Positions 33,105-44,327 of a stretch of 64,000 bases of DNA are shown here, piece after piece. Numbering within the stretch: the first letter of the stretch is position 1; each line of letters opens with the position of its first letter. The DNA comes from Eledone cirrhosa (Eukaryota; Mollusca; Cephalopoda; Octopoda; Eledonidae), in the NCBI GenBank assembly GCA_964016885.1, contig OZ024743.1, positions 193,702,655 to 193,766,654 on the forward strand, read 5' to 3'. The position numbers and the translations under genes are program-made. The notes below the pieces were generated by a model. That model searched no databases and had not been told where the DNA came from. It saw nothing but the letters and a program-made list of their open reading frames with translations.

Positions 33105-33565
33105 TGCCTAGTTATTATTTAGCCCAGGGCAGCAATGATCTTGCAGAACAACAAAGGTATTTCAGCTATGGCAGTCCATCTTTTCCTTAACCCTTTAGCA
33201 TTTAAACTGGCCATATCTGTCTGGAATTCTCTCACCTCTTTTTGCTCAAACCAGCTGTAATCGGGCACTCATACGGATATTAAGGTATTGTTCTCAAAAT
33301 AAATAATATCAAAATCTCCTAGATTCAATATTGTGTGAGATAAAGCCTGTACTGTGAAAATATAACAGTATATATATAATAATGTAAATGCTAACAGGTT
33401 AATCAGGTTGTTGTTTAGCCCAGGGTAGCTAGAATCAAACAGATCGGTAAATGTGTTCCAGCAATGGCCATTTCATCTTTTTCTAAATCTAGTTGTTGTA
33501 GTGCAAGGCAGCCCTGATTAAGCAGATCAGCAAAGGCATTCCAGCAATAACCATTGCATCGTTTT
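33105..33565 (+). repeat. rep-N, three tandem-like copies split by MITE-P1
   Basis: TTTAGCCCAGGGCAGC to CAGTCCATCTTTTCC (33112-33183), TTTAGCCCAGGGTAGC to CCATTTCATCTTTTTC (33408-33485) and GCAAGGCAGCCCTGATTAAG to CATTGCATCGTTTT (33500-33562). A fourth fragment lies at 40208. Likely the 5' part of another SINE type. Confidence 0.65.
33191..33398 (+). mobile_element. MITE-P1
   Basis: TTAA at 33187-33190 and 33399-33402. Left end CCCTTTAGCATTTA is perfect; the right end AATGCTAACAGG has one extra change. Confidence 0.9.
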
Positions 33566-33770
33566 ATAACTCTATAGTTACATAAGCCAATGCGTCTTTT
33601 CAGTTCTTTTTAAAGAAGGTAAGGTGTAATTTGATGGAATTTAGCTACTATTTTTAGTAGGTCGAGTGAGCCTTGTCTATAGGCTCAGTTTGAGTAGTTT
33701 AAACAATAGATAGTGAAGTAATCGCTAACACTATGTAGTAATCAAGTTTAATTGTCTCTCTTTAGCCCTT

Positions 33771-33900
33771 AACTCCCAATGGAGTTGTAGGGGTGCCATC
33801 CTGACACCAGACCTGTCTTAGGCATTTTAGAGCTGGCGGAGTTCATCCCTTTTCAGGTGGGAACAACTGATTTCATAGAGAGAGAGAGAGAGGAAGAACT
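33771..33900 (+). repeat. rep-C dispersed repeat
   Basis: ACTCCCAATGGAGTTGTAGG, TTTAGAGCTGGCGGAG and CCCTTTTCAGGTGGGAAC align with 34905-35045. GA repeats follow. Confidence 0.6.
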
Positions 33901-34185
33901 GATAGGGACTGGATAGGGACTTGAAAATATGAAAGGCAAATAACTAACTAATAAAGAGCATAACCACAACAAGGAGAGAAATACATTGTTGAACAAGGCT
34001 TAAATCAACCAAAGACAATAAAAAAATTGTTATTAAAATGGTTTTACACATCAAAGTTCCAGACAATTGAAATTGTCAGAGTGACAATCCCTAGGCATTT
34101 TCTACCTTATCAGAGCTCCTCAGCTAAGTATATTAATTCAGGCGTTTGCCAGGTCAATAGAGAGAAAGGAATATGCATATACACA

Positions 34186-34432
34186 GATCATGTAGATGTC
34201 ACAACAAAAAAGCACCCAGCCCATACTGTAAAGTGGGTTGTGTAGGAGTCATGACAAAAAGCACCCAGACTACACTGTAAATGTAGTTGGCAGTAGGATG
34301 GACATCTAGCCGTAGAAGCCAAGCCAGAAACAGTTCTGTGCAAGCAAGAAACAGTCACCTGACCAAACTTAGACAACGTGTCTAACCCATGCCAGCATGG
34401 AAAATAGATGTTGATGAAGATGATGATGATGC
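34186..34432 (+). mobile_element. SINE-B 3' two thirds, with duplicated block
   Basis: Two successive AAAAGCACCCAG...CTGTAAA blocks are followed by GGATGGACATCTAGCCGTAG, AACCCATGCCAGCATGG and an (ATG)n tail. Confidence 0.85.
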
Positions 34433-34904
34433 TTTCACATCTGCTGTAGTAGAATAGCTTGTTATCTATCTCAGCTGAAACAGTAAATGTTATTTGCTCT
34501 TATTTATTGTAAGATATTTTAGTATAGTCGTGTTTTGAATTTAAAACACTCTAGATAATGTAAAGTTCCAACCCTCCAGGGTAGACAAGATAGAATAAGT
34601 ACTAATAACACAAATATCATAAGAGGTATGGTTTAATTGACAATACACCCACCTTTATATTACCATGCCTCATGGCTACTTGCAAGAAATCCTCAAAGAA
34701 GAATATACAACATTGATATTTTTACATATTCCAAATGGACATTGAATTCAAATATATTTGCAAGTATTTTGTACAGTTTGGTAAAAGGAACATGCTTCAG
34801 TTTAGCTTGTTGCAAATAGGTAGATGTTCAGAAAATATCACCTGCAAGGGGCTAGCATGCTCCCCAGGGGAAGAGAGATTTGTTTAACAGTATGAAGAAC
34901 TAAG
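34433..34904. other. No recognisable feature
   Basis: No gene or repeat family recognised. Confidence 0.5.
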
Positions 34905-35045
34905 CACTAGTGACCCTTTCTATTTATCCATGGGTTTTAATGGAGTCGTAAGGGCACTATCTTGGGTATTCATGCTTAGCAGACCCCATTCCTCTCCAGG
35001 TTTAAACACAGGTGATTTCTTCCAGGTTGAGCAAGAGACAGAACA
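34905..35045 (+). repeat. rep-C dispersed repeat
   Basis: GGGTTTTAATGGAGTCGTAAG, ACCCCATTCCTCTCCAGG and GATTTCTTCCAGG. Best preserved of the three copies. Confidence 0.65.
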
Positions 35046-35090
35046 TAAGAAAGAAATGCAGGGAATGGATTGACCTTAGTACTGACAGGT

Positions 35091-35380
35091 GGAGGCATGT
35101 GGCCTAGTGGTAAGGGTGTTGGACATATGATCATAATGTTGTAGGTTCAATTCTTGGGCTGGGTTATGTGTTATGTTCTTGAGCAAAACACTTCATTTCA
35201 CATTGCTCCAGTATACTCAGCTGAAAATGAGTACCAGCAATAGCTGGGGGTTTAACCCTGCGATGGACTGGCGTCATGTCCAGGGAGAAGTCTTGTACTC
35301 TCAGTTGCTTCACGCCATGAAACTGGGATAAGCACCAGCCTAACGAGCCTTCTTGGCTTAAGGCAGACTTTAGACTGGAC
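35091..35380 (+). mobile_element. SINE-B head with alternative 3' body
   Basis: GGAGGCATGTGGCCTAGTGG (A box), GTAGGTTCAATTCTTGG (B box) and TTGAGCAAAACACTTCATTTC are SINE-B. After CTCAGCTG it continues ACCCTGCGATGGACTGGCGT to AGCACCAGCCTAACGAGCC, a different 3' body. Confidence 0.85.
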
Positions 35381-35510
35381 AGGTACTTTATTTATTGACC
35401 TTGAAAGAGATGAAAGGCAATGATGACCATGCCAGTCAACACAGAGAGACAGAATGAATATTGGTAAAGCATTTTATCCACTTTCTAACGACTATGGCAA
35501 TTTTCCATCC
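35381..35510 (-). mobile_element. SINE-A fragment
   Basis: GTACTTTATTTATTGACC and GATGAAAGGCAATGATGACC, with a weakly preserved head end. Confidence 0.6.
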
Positions 35511-35702
35511 TGACTCTTTTTATTCAAACAGCAATATCCATTGAAAAGTAATTACTTGTGTAACTTAATCACTCATTGACAGATATTGCTGTTTGCTTGA
35601 AGAAATGAGAAATGTGATATTCATGCAGTTTCCAATGAAATGGAAAGGAAATAGCTACAATAGATAATAACGAAGGAGACTCAAGACACATATATTCAAG
35701 TG

Positions 35703-35932
35703 AGGGTGTGGGTTGGTAGAAACATTAGATCGTTGTACAAAATGCATTGAAGCATTTAGTTACAGCCTTTTATGTTCTGAGCTCAAATCCCACTGAGGTC
35801 AGCTTTGCCTTTTATCCTTTTGACGTTGATAAAATAAAGTAAAATAAAGTACCAGTAAAGTACTCAGGGTCGATTTAACAGTCTTTCCCCTTCCCCAAAT
35901 TTGCTGGTCTTGTGCCTATATTAGAAACCATA
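35703..35932 (+). mobile_element. SINE-A, long subtype
   Basis: Head GGGTTGGTAGAAACATTAG, B box GAGCTCAAATCCCAC, doubled AAAATAAAGT, GTCGATTTAACAGTC and GCCTATATTAGAAACCA. Confidence 0.85.
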
Positions 35933-36127
35933 TGTATGTTCAAGAGGAATGTTAATTGCATTGATATCCCCAGCTGCAGAGAGCCTACGAAAGCCAAGGG
36001 CACAGAGCCCATGTCTTCAGACAGATTCAATAAAAACACAGACATATACAAATAAATACAATAATATAAACATACATGCAATTACAGATATAGATCCATG
36101 CACATTCTAAGAATAAGTATGTTCATG

Positions 36128-36388
36128 CATTCGTGAGCTTTACATCGAATAATATTTGATTTGTTTGCGAGCAAACAACCTCATTTTTAGACGACCATCG
36201 CCATCTTTTTGATCTAGCGGTGACAGAGAGAAACAATTGATAAAGGGCAATAACCTATAAACAACATTGTCAATTGTTTCTCTCTGTCACTGCGAGAACA
36301 AAAGGATGGCGATGGTTATCATAGCGTAATGAGGCTGTTTGCTTGTAAACGAATCAAATATTATTATTCGATATAAAACTTACGAATG
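36128..36388. mobile_element. 261-bp foldback (MITE-like palindrome)
   Basis: The ends CATTCGTGAGCTTTACATCG and CGATATAAAACTTACGAATG are complementary with few differences, and complementarity continues to the centre (GACAGAGAGAAACAATTG against CAATTGTTTCTCTCTGTC). There is no coding sequence. The TTGTAAACGAA element and the adjacent AACGAAATTTTAATG resemble parts of the 468-bp unit. Confidence 0.85.
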
Positions 36389-36907
36389 AATTTACGTATC
36401 CGCTATGTCAGAGCGAAAAACGAAATTTTAATGTTTTTTCAAGTATTTTCAATCTCCTTTCTTTTAATTTGTAGATTTTGTCACATGTTTACCATCAGTT
36501 TCTTTTACCTTCCTCTCACCAAAACATTCAACCAATCGGTCTTTACCACCCTGCGTTGTTCGTGTTGTTATGGTGGAAATGTATATTAGAATAAATATAT
36601 ATCAGTCAAATGATATATTAAATACCATCCTAATATCATAATCACCTCTTTTATATATATATTTAATCCCTGACACCGTGGTCTTAATCTCCAATCTCCA
36701 CTCTCTTCTCTCAAGGACCTATGTTACTATCTAGGCGCACAAATCTACGAAGATTAGAGTCACTTTATATTGTCAAGGATCTACCAGCCATAAACGAGAT
36801 TTTTCAGTACATATAGGAGACTACGAAAAAAATTCAACAGAAACTTTTAGCTGTTTTATAGTTTTTCACATTTTCTCTCATTTATACTTCTTTTGCTTTC
36901 TTCTTCT
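36389..36907. other. No recognisable gene
   Basis: Mixed-composition sequence. 36404-36430 resembles part of the 468-bp unit (GTCAGAGCGAAAAACGAAA). Nothing else is recognised. Confidence 0.5.
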
Positions 36908-37140
36908 CCTTCGCCCACTTATTCCTGAGAGGGTCGAATGGGTTGAATTCTGAAACACTCCTTCCAGCGGGTCCTGCCAGAAGTAACCATCTCCAACTGA
37001 TCCGGCTGAATCCCGAAGAGAGACCAGCCAAGCTCATGGATAGCTAACCAACTTGCCCAGGGTCTCCTGCCGGTTGGTTTTGCCCATAAAATCTGTCCAG
37101 CGATTCTTTGCTGAGACATTCTAACCATATGCGTTTGTTT
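36908..37140 (-). pseudogene. LINE-F ORF2 C-terminal relic
   Basis: In one minus-strand frame it reads SQQRIAGQILWAKPTGRRP and further ELGWSLFGIQPDQLE, the basic C-terminal region of a non-LTR ORF2. The least disrupted of the LINE-F copies, but truncated on both sides. Confidence 0.88.
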
Positions 37141-38124
37141 TCCTTTTTTTTTTCTCATTGTCATTCTAGTTTTTTTTTTTTTGTGTCTTAATTGTAAGGG
37201 GTATTAGATAGCTACTCTAGCCTGCCATATCTTTCTAGCTCAATACAGACGTTTAAATTGATTAAATAAATCATACAACTATTTCTACTTTGTTAATGTG
37301 TTCAGTTCTATACGTCCACCTACCTCTGTAGTTGATTTTATCGATACAAATAAACCATTAAAAACAAAAATACATAAACCAAATAAACATTCAATAACAT
37401 GTAGCTAAACATCGAATTTACTATAATCACAGATCAACTTTAGTCGATGAAATAAACTCACACCCAGTCAAGGGGAAAGGGGAATAAGAAAGAGTGAGAA
37501 ATAAACAGAGAGATTGTCTTTGTTGATGTCAAGAACAGACATGTTCTACTACGATCTAACCCCCTTTGACATAGATCTGACCTGAGCTGTTCAAGCTTTC
37601 ACGGACAACTAACTAGATGCTGGGTTTAGACAAGTCAATAATGAGGGTCTTGTTTTGATTCTAAACGAGAGAAATCTAATTTGGTTGATGGTCAAAGAAG
37701 GGTCACAGAAGAAAACAGAAATAAACAAAAACGAAACGAAAGACGAAATGATAATAAAGTTACAAATGTGTGTGTGTGTGTGTACACACACACACACACA
37801 CACACATGTAGTCAACATTGTACAAAACACATTGGTAGTTGGATATTCGATAGAGTAGGAAGGGGCTGAGCTACAGCTCTAGCTGCTAGAACATTTGCAT
37901 TCCTGACATACATACATACATACAGAGTTCAAGGTGCCTTCTCCATTCTGTCCGCCGCGTGGGCTCCTATTTGCATTTAATAGTGAGAGGTGGGGAGAGC
38001 GAGAGAGACGGATGCGGTGAGTGACAGAGAGAGAGAGAGAGCATCAACACACACATAAGACAAAGAAAGTTGAGTTCAAGATTAAAGAAACAAGAGCTGC
38101 ACAATTACAGTCTTAATATACATA
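37141..38124. other. No recognisable gene
   Basis: Contains TG/CA repeats at 37769-37806 and a GC-richer part at 37935-38040 with GA repeats. No coding exon could be supported. Confidence 0.45.
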
Positions 38125-38180
38125 TATAGGGATTCTTTGTCCTAAAGTTAAGCTTATACGTAGGTCAAAGAATCCCTATA
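38125..38180. repeat. Short perfect inverted repeat
   Basis: TATAGGGATTCTTTG (38125-38139) and CAAAGAATCCCTATA (38166-38180), loop 26 bp. Too short and isolated to call a microRNA precursor. Confidence 0.7.
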
Positions 38181-38249
38181 ATATCTTCATTCAACTTTCC
38201 TTAAGTATGGAGTACTAGGCTGAATGGCCTACTAGTAACATCACACACA

Positions 38250-38410
38250 CATACAGCTATCTCTCTATATATAGTGAAATGTTTAAGGTGCAAAACACAA
38301 ACAGAGAGAATAATAACAAAAAGTATTATTAGATTAACGCTTGCATGAAATGGAAAAATAAGTGTCTTCGACGTATCGAACGTTAGTCCTTCGTCAGGAA
38401 ATAAACAAGA
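38250..38410 (-). ncRNA. Hammerhead-like relic (site D), Penelope-type
   Basis: The minus strand has TTTC then CTGACGA (38397-38391), helix II GGAC/GTTC with a bulged A, GATAC, then GTC and GAAG. Helix I TTTC/GAAG has four pairs (one G-U). The flank TTTCATGCAAGCGTTAATCT matches the flank of site C at 43641. Helix III ACGT has no loop, and one core A is replaced by T. Inactive or only active as a dimer. Confidence 0.45.
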
Positions 38411-38703
38411 GTGAAATTAGGATAGTGAAATTAGGATAGAGAAGAAAGGATAAAGATGAGGGGGTCACCAATCCACGAAGAAAAACTATTTTTGGAAAAT
38501 ACAACAATTTTTTATTAGACTATATATAAAAAAGATCCTTGCTTTAACTTCATACACCCATTCAAGAGACAAACGTATTTATAAGTTAGGGGGTGTGTTC
38601 CAAGACTAGGTTACATACATTAGCATCATCTCACATGTAGGAATTTATGACGCTACTAATTACCACAAATATACTATTACATACAGTGATCGACTATTAT
38701 TAT

Positions 38704-38840
38704 GAGTTACGTCCCTTTACGGACTGAGTTCAAATCCCGCCGAGGTTAACTTTGCCTTTCATCCTTACGGGGTCGATAAAATAAAGTACCAGTAATGCAC
38801 TGGGTAATTGCTGGCCTTGTGCCAAATGTAGAAACAATTA
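38704..38840 (+). mobile_element. SINE-A, 5'-truncated
   Basis: Starts GAGTTACGTCCCTTTACGG, B box GAGTTCAAATCCCGCC, ends GTAGAAACAATTA. Confidence 0.9.
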
Positions 38841-39318
38841 TGGTAATTTACATTGGGACGTACACATTTCAATTTCCGTTAACTTTTCATAAAGGGCACA
38901 CATAGAGGGTGAATTTTCTTCGGGATTAAAATAAAAAAAACAAACAAAACACACTCACTCCCCCTCCAAGCAAAAAAAAAAAAATGATGCCCTATCCTGG
39001 TCTACAAAGGTGTGTCTGAAAAATGTATGGGCGGCGAGCCACTCTTGTGAGATTATATATATATGTGTGTGTGTGTATCCGACAGAGATAAACAATGCCT
39101 AGAACAGTTGGTAATAAATTGATTAGGGGTAAGAACAGAATTATTTTCGGCCTCATGGTGAGAATGGTGCTCTATCTTACTCGTCTTTCAATCCAATGTG
39201 GAGGTGACGGGGGTATGAGAGGGTGGTGGGGTAAAGTAGAAATGATAAGACATCAATTAACTTGAATGACCCCTTATTCAAAACCCAGGAAAAGGAGTAT
39301 TTGCCCGTGTTGGCTTAC

Positions 39319-39350
<32 letters not shown>

Positions 39351-40207
39351 GATAAAGGGGGAATTTTCAAGAGTAAACAGGTGCCTACATTTTAAAAGAT
39401 CAGAAAAAACACACTTATATACAGAAACATTTTTGTGTATGTGTGTACAATTGTGAGAAGGGGAAATTTTGAACGGACGTTTGTCAAGGGGATGTAATCA
39501 AATCAGATAGAAGTGGACAGCGGGTGGTTATTTATTATATTTTTTTGTCAAAAAGAAAAAAAAATTAGAAATTGATGGAAATTTCCAGATGACAAAATCA
39601 ACAATCGCCTCCCTTAAAAAAAAAATCATGTGCTTCCAAGCAGACAAGCGTTTTGTTTACCATATCCTATTTCAACCAACATGGTAAAAAAAAAGGCTGT
39701 CGTGATACCAGCCGTAGGGGATGTAGATTGTAAGTGCATTAGTAAATACACTAAAATCAACATTTCTGATTGTCATTAAATATTTTTTTTATATTGTTCT
39801 TTCCCCCATAGTTTCGCATTTGATCCTTTTAGGAGGAAATATGGCAGTCTCTAACTACACATGTATGACCTGTAAATGGATTTAAGTGCATATGCAATCA
39901 TTCTACAGAATCCTAGGTGAATAATGCTCATTATTTTATTCAAAATATTTTTCATTCTTGTATAATGTATTCTTCACCTTAACTACATTGCAAATGTTAT
40001 ACATTAACATCTTCATCCTTCCTTTACCATCCATATACAATTTATGCTTCAAATTAACGTTTCCCAGTGAACCTTTTAAAATTCATGAGTAGGGCTCATT
40101 GAAGCCAACAATATTAAGAACGAATGCATTTCTTCCTTTTCATCTGTATTAGTTGTGGCTTTCAACACCGTACACGTTTATACTGCATGGTTTATTACAA
40201 AGTCACA
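38841..40207. other. No recognisable feature
   Basis: About 1.4 kb of low-repeat sequence with an A run at 39321-39347. No frame or splice pattern convincing enough to call an exon. Confidence 0.45.
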
Positions 40208-40260
40208 CGCTGTTGGTGTTGTTTAGCCCCAGGTCACGAAGGCGATCATCACCGATTTCA
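40208..40260 (+). repeat. rep-N fragment
   Basis: GCTGTTGGTGTTGTTTAGCC followed by CCAGGTCACGAAGGCGATC. Leads directly into the minisatellite. Confidence 0.5.
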
Positions 40261-40261
40261 G

Positions 40262-40560
40262 GGTAGAAGTGTATTTATTGAGCCTCAGATTTTGTTGGTT
40301 GATTCAATGAAAGTAACACAGAGAACAAGTGTATTTCTTGAGCCACAGATTCAATGAAAGTAATACAGAGAATAAGTGTATTACTTGAGCCATAGATTCA
40401 ATGAAAGTAACACAGGGAACAAGTGTATTCCTTGAGCCATAGATTCAATGAGAGTAGCACAGGTAACAAGTGTATTCCTTGAGCTACAGACTCAATGAAA
40501 GTAATACAGAGAACAAGTGTATTCCTTGAGCCACAGATTCAATGAAAGTAGCACAGGCAA
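40262..40560 (+). repeat. 47-bp minisatellite, about six units
   Basis: GATTCAATGAAAG starts at 40301, 40348, 40395, 40442, 40489 and 40536, an exact 47-bp step. Units contain AACAAGTGTATTCCTTGAGCC. 47 is not a multiple of three, so a coding role is unlikely. Confidence 0.95.
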
Positions 40561-40857
40561 CATATTTGTTATTTGGGGTTACATTATCTAATGTGTCCTT
40601 TCCCCTTTAGGATGATTTCAACAAGTTGCATTCAACACATTAATTATAACAAACATTGAATTTGTAAACAAATATAAATAAAGTAAATTAATTCTTTAAT
40701 GAAGTTTAGCAAGATTTTTTCTGTTGATAATTTCCACGAAGCCATTTTATTTGTCTTAACAATTTATTTTACAATGGAAATTTCAATTAGGAAAATTTGA
40801 GGGAAATTTCATTGCTAGATATTCACACATTTTGTAGGAGAATTACAGCCGTGATTA

Positions 40858-41195
40858 ATACCTCCATGTGAAGTGAAGGTGCTTCGAGCAATTGTGATCA
40901 ACCACTTGATGGATGGAGTCGATGTGGTGATGTGCATGGATACGATCAGCCGTAACAGGGCCCTGTGGATGAGCTGTTGGTGAACAACGGCACTGCATTC
41001 ACCCAGAGGTCCTGAAGGAAATGTTGGATATGAGGAACGCGAACTACTTTTTCAGAATGGCTTATAGGGCTAAGTGGAAATGAGTTTGTGGAGAGACACC
41101 ATGGCACGATCAAGGCTATGTCGGAGAGGGGGTAAATCTCACTAATTGAAGCAGTGATTTTGTTTAATATGTCGCCCCAGTCAGGCCGAGGAGTC
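40858..41195 (+). pseudogene. Ty3/gypsy-type integrase relic
   Basis: Across two frames the plus strand reads DELLVNNGTAFT, then LKEMLDMRN, then GNEFVERHHGTIKAM and ERG-stop-ISLIEAV. This resembles the integrase core of gypsy-like LTR retrotransposons. The usual second catalytic Asp (DNGT) is Asn here; the Glu before RHH remains. Stops and at least two frameshifts. No LTRs are seen nearby. Confidence 0.8.
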
Positions 41196-42030
41196 AGTGC
41201 CACACAACGATATTCAGGTACGAATGGTGACATCCGTGTACGGTATAACAGTGTGTGAATATAAATCAAAATACGACGACGGAAAAAATGATTTCATATT
41301 TCCAGTTAAACAAACCCGTAGGTTGCATTTACCTGTAATACAATTTATTTTACACTTCTTTCTTACAATTCTCTCGTCACTTCCGTTTTCCTAGTTTTTC
41401 CTTTCCTTTAACCGCAATTTACTTCTAACTATCTTTTTTTTACTTCGTAAATTTAATACATAACCACAAATATCTTTCTTCGTGTTTGAATTGGTTAGGG
41501 GTATATTGAATATCGTAGTACTACGAAACTAAAGCAAGAGAGAGAAAAAGAAAAACGTATTTCACGCTCGCCTTGGAGATACACAAACTGTTGTGGTGGT
41601 TGCAACGAAGAAACAAAAGTCAAAATACCTTTAATGGAAACAAAATTTTATTGAAAAGTAAAACTTTAAAGATTGGCTTTTCTTATACTGAGCCTGATTG
41701 AAAGACAGTTTGAATATATTTAGTTCTTTTATCACTAAAGTCCTTTGGGAAGAAAGGTACAAATATTTCGACTCCACAAATTCACCCGCTCTAAATATTT
41801 AACAAGAAGAAGGAAATCAATTTATTACAATGTGATTACATCAAAAGAAGGCGTAACGAAGAATTGAATTTACAGCGTTTCGCCCGTTTTTCTTTCTACG
41901 TTTACAATGATATATGGCTGCGAGATGTAGCTAATGAAAATGGCGGACTCTCCCAGGCTGGTAATTATTGTTTTTACCACTGTTACCTTTGTCGAATCTT
42001 CGATATTTGTGCATTGGATTTTATGTCAAA
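41196..42030. other. No recognisable feature
   Basis: AT-rich, no supported gene. An open frame at 41864-42187 runs into the antisense arm of LINE-F and is not considered real. Confidence 0.5.
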
Positions 42031-42343
42031 CTCTCGATTCGTAGAAGTAGCGGCCCTACCTAGAACCGACTCTCTGATCTCCGAGCTATGTACCCTATCG
42101 AGTAACATTACTCCAAAGACCCTTCGGATGAACCCCATTTCGGCTGCTTGTATTCACAATCGTACTCTTTCGGTTATTACCCAATGAATCTTGGGTAATA
42201 ACCGAAAGAGTACGATTGTGAATACAAGCAGCCGAAATGGGGTTCATCCGAAGGGTCTTTGGAGTAATGTTACTCGATAGGGTACATAGCTCGGAGATCA
42301 GCGAGTCGTTCTAGGTAGGGCCGCTACTTCTACGAATCGAGAG
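42031..42343. repeat. 313-bp near-perfect palindrome in LINE-F
   Basis: The left arm 42031-42184 and right arm 42191-42343 are complementary apart from one 1-bp indel and one or two substitutions near 42070. The spacer is six bases (TGAATC). The right arm is the normal start of the LINE-F body; the left arm is its inverted copy. Confidence 0.95.
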
Positions 42344-43125
42344 GTCACAGCTTCGATACAACGGGTATGTGGTTAGAATGTATCAGGAAAGAATCGTTGG
42401 ACAGATTTTATGGACAAAACCAACCGGCAAGAAGACTCAAAAGTAGACCACGAGCAAGATAATTGGACAAGCTCAGTTGATCTCGTTTGGGGACCCAGCC
42501 GGATCAATTGGAGATGGTTGCTTCCGACAGGAGCCGTGGAAGGCGTGTCAGAGGACTCTGACCTCATGACCCTCTCAGGAATAAGTGAGAGAAGAAGAGT
42601 ATTCGTCCCTCTTTTTTATATAAAAAAGAGAAAAGAAAAGAAACTGTAAGATGTGATTAACGAAGATTTGGTTAATTGTCTACTGTATCACACAAATCGA
42701 TTGATTGCAAAGGTAATCCAGGCAAGTGGTCGATATATTGAATGGCGCATACAGACATTCTTAATTAAAAAGGTAGTCGGTCAGCCAGATTTTACGTGCA
42801 AAACCAACCGACAGGAGATCCAAGAGTAGACCCCGAGCAAGATGGTTGGATAACATCCATGAGCTTGGCTGGTTTCACTTGGGGATCCAGCCGGATTAGT
42901 TGGAGATGGTTGATTCTGACAGGACCCACTGGAGGGAGTGTTCGAGGACTCTTCCACCACGACCCTCTTAGGAATAAGTGGGCGAGGAAGAAGAAAATGG
43001 TCAACTCTTTGAGAAGCAATTTTTAAACGTGTTTCAACATAGGTTGTAACCTTTGTATACGTTGCTAATGCCAGGTCCTCCGTACATCGTGTACAATTTA
43101 CAAAATACAAGATTACATTGAAAAA
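42191..43125 (+). pseudogene. LINE-F ORF2 C-terminus and 3' UTR
   Basis: ACCGAAAGAGTACGATTGTG through ATTTTATGGACAAAACCAACC to CCCTCTCAGGAATAAGTG is the coding end. The 3' UTR from GTAAGATGTGATTAACGAAG to ACATTGAAAAATGG matches 22335-22660. A second LINE-F piece is inserted at 42785-42995. Confidence 0.88.
42785..42995 (+). pseudogene. Nested LINE-F fragment
   Basis: CAGATTTTACGTGCAAAACC to AATAAGTGGGCGAGGAAGAAG interrupts the 3' UTR. The UTR resumes with AAATGGTCAACTCTTTGAG. Compare the unbroken UTR at 22500-22560. Confidence 0.88.
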
Positions 43126-43569
<444 letters not shown>

Positions 43570-43640
43570 ACCTGTTATTTTTCTCTAAAAACATTTTTCC
43601 AATTCCACCCCGCCCGTCCCTTCAATCTTTCTAATTTCTC

Positions 43641-43730
43641 ATTCTTTCTTCTGATGAAGGACTAGCGACCGAAACGTTAAGACCCTCTTCCTGCTATTTC
43701 AAGCGTTAACCTAATATATTCCTTCCATAT
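43641..43730 (+). ncRNA. Hammerhead-like relic (site C), Penelope-type
   Basis: TCTT, CTGATGA (43651-43657), a weak helix II, GAAAC, GTT, AAGA. Helix I TCTT/AAGA has four pairs and the core is intact. Helix II AGGACTAGCGACC pairs poorly. Downstream TTTCAAGCGTTAACCT matches the flank of site D. Fits the minimal hammerheads of Penelope-like elements. Confidence 0.5.
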
Positions 43731-43758
43731 ACCAATTGTGTTGTTATTTCTGTTTACC

Positions 43759-43761
<3 letters not shown>

Positions 43762-43817
<56 letters not shown>

Positions 43818-43850
43818 TATATATATAATGTGTATGTATGTATGTATGTG
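43762..43850. repeat. (CA)n then TATG repeats
   Basis: CA tract of about 50 bp followed by TA and TATG units. Confidence 0.97.
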
Positions 43851-44169
43851 TGTGCGTTTGTCTCCTTTATTTATTTACTAGTTTTAAAGACTAAAGCCCG
43901 AAATATTAAGTCGAAAAAGTAGTAAATAGATAAAAACTATAACACATAATATGGTGACTGAAGTATTGAGTACTTTACTTTGTATCCATAACCCTTTCTC
44001 ACGAACGGAATGTGTCCACACACACAAATACATACATATATATATACACACACAAATACATACACACATATATATACATATACACACAAATACATAAATA
44101 TATATACATATACACACAAATACATAAATATATATACACACACACATACATATATACTGTATATATATA
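43851..44169. repeat. CA/TA/ATAC simple repeats
   Basis: 44018-44169 is interrupted CACA/ATAC/TATA. 43851-44017 is unremarkable. Confidence 0.8.
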
Positions 44170-44300
44170 TAACTAGCTGTTGGAACGGCAAGAACTCAGC
44201 CGTCGGGGTCCCGACTCTTTATAATACAATCATACTCCAAGTATCGAGTACTCTGGTGAGAAATGGTCTTTCCAGTTTCAAACTGAATCCATCCTAATTT
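44170..44300 (+). repeat. FB-G, truncated copy
   Basis: GAACTCAGCCGTCGGGGTCC is one hairpin arm end, then CTCCAAGTATCGAGTACTCTGG and GAAATGGTCTTTCCAGTTTC. The palindrome is missing. Confidence 0.75.
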
Positions 44301-44327
44301 ACACACACACACATATATATATATATG

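Noticed and set aside
37935..38040. Promoter-like GC-richer stretch with ATTTGCAT
   Set aside because: A single octamer and modest GC content are not enough; no exon, TATA box or transcript evidence follows.
41864..42187. 107-codon open frame on the plus strand
   Set aside because: The second half is the antisense arm of the LINE-F palindrome; no homology to a known protein was recognised.
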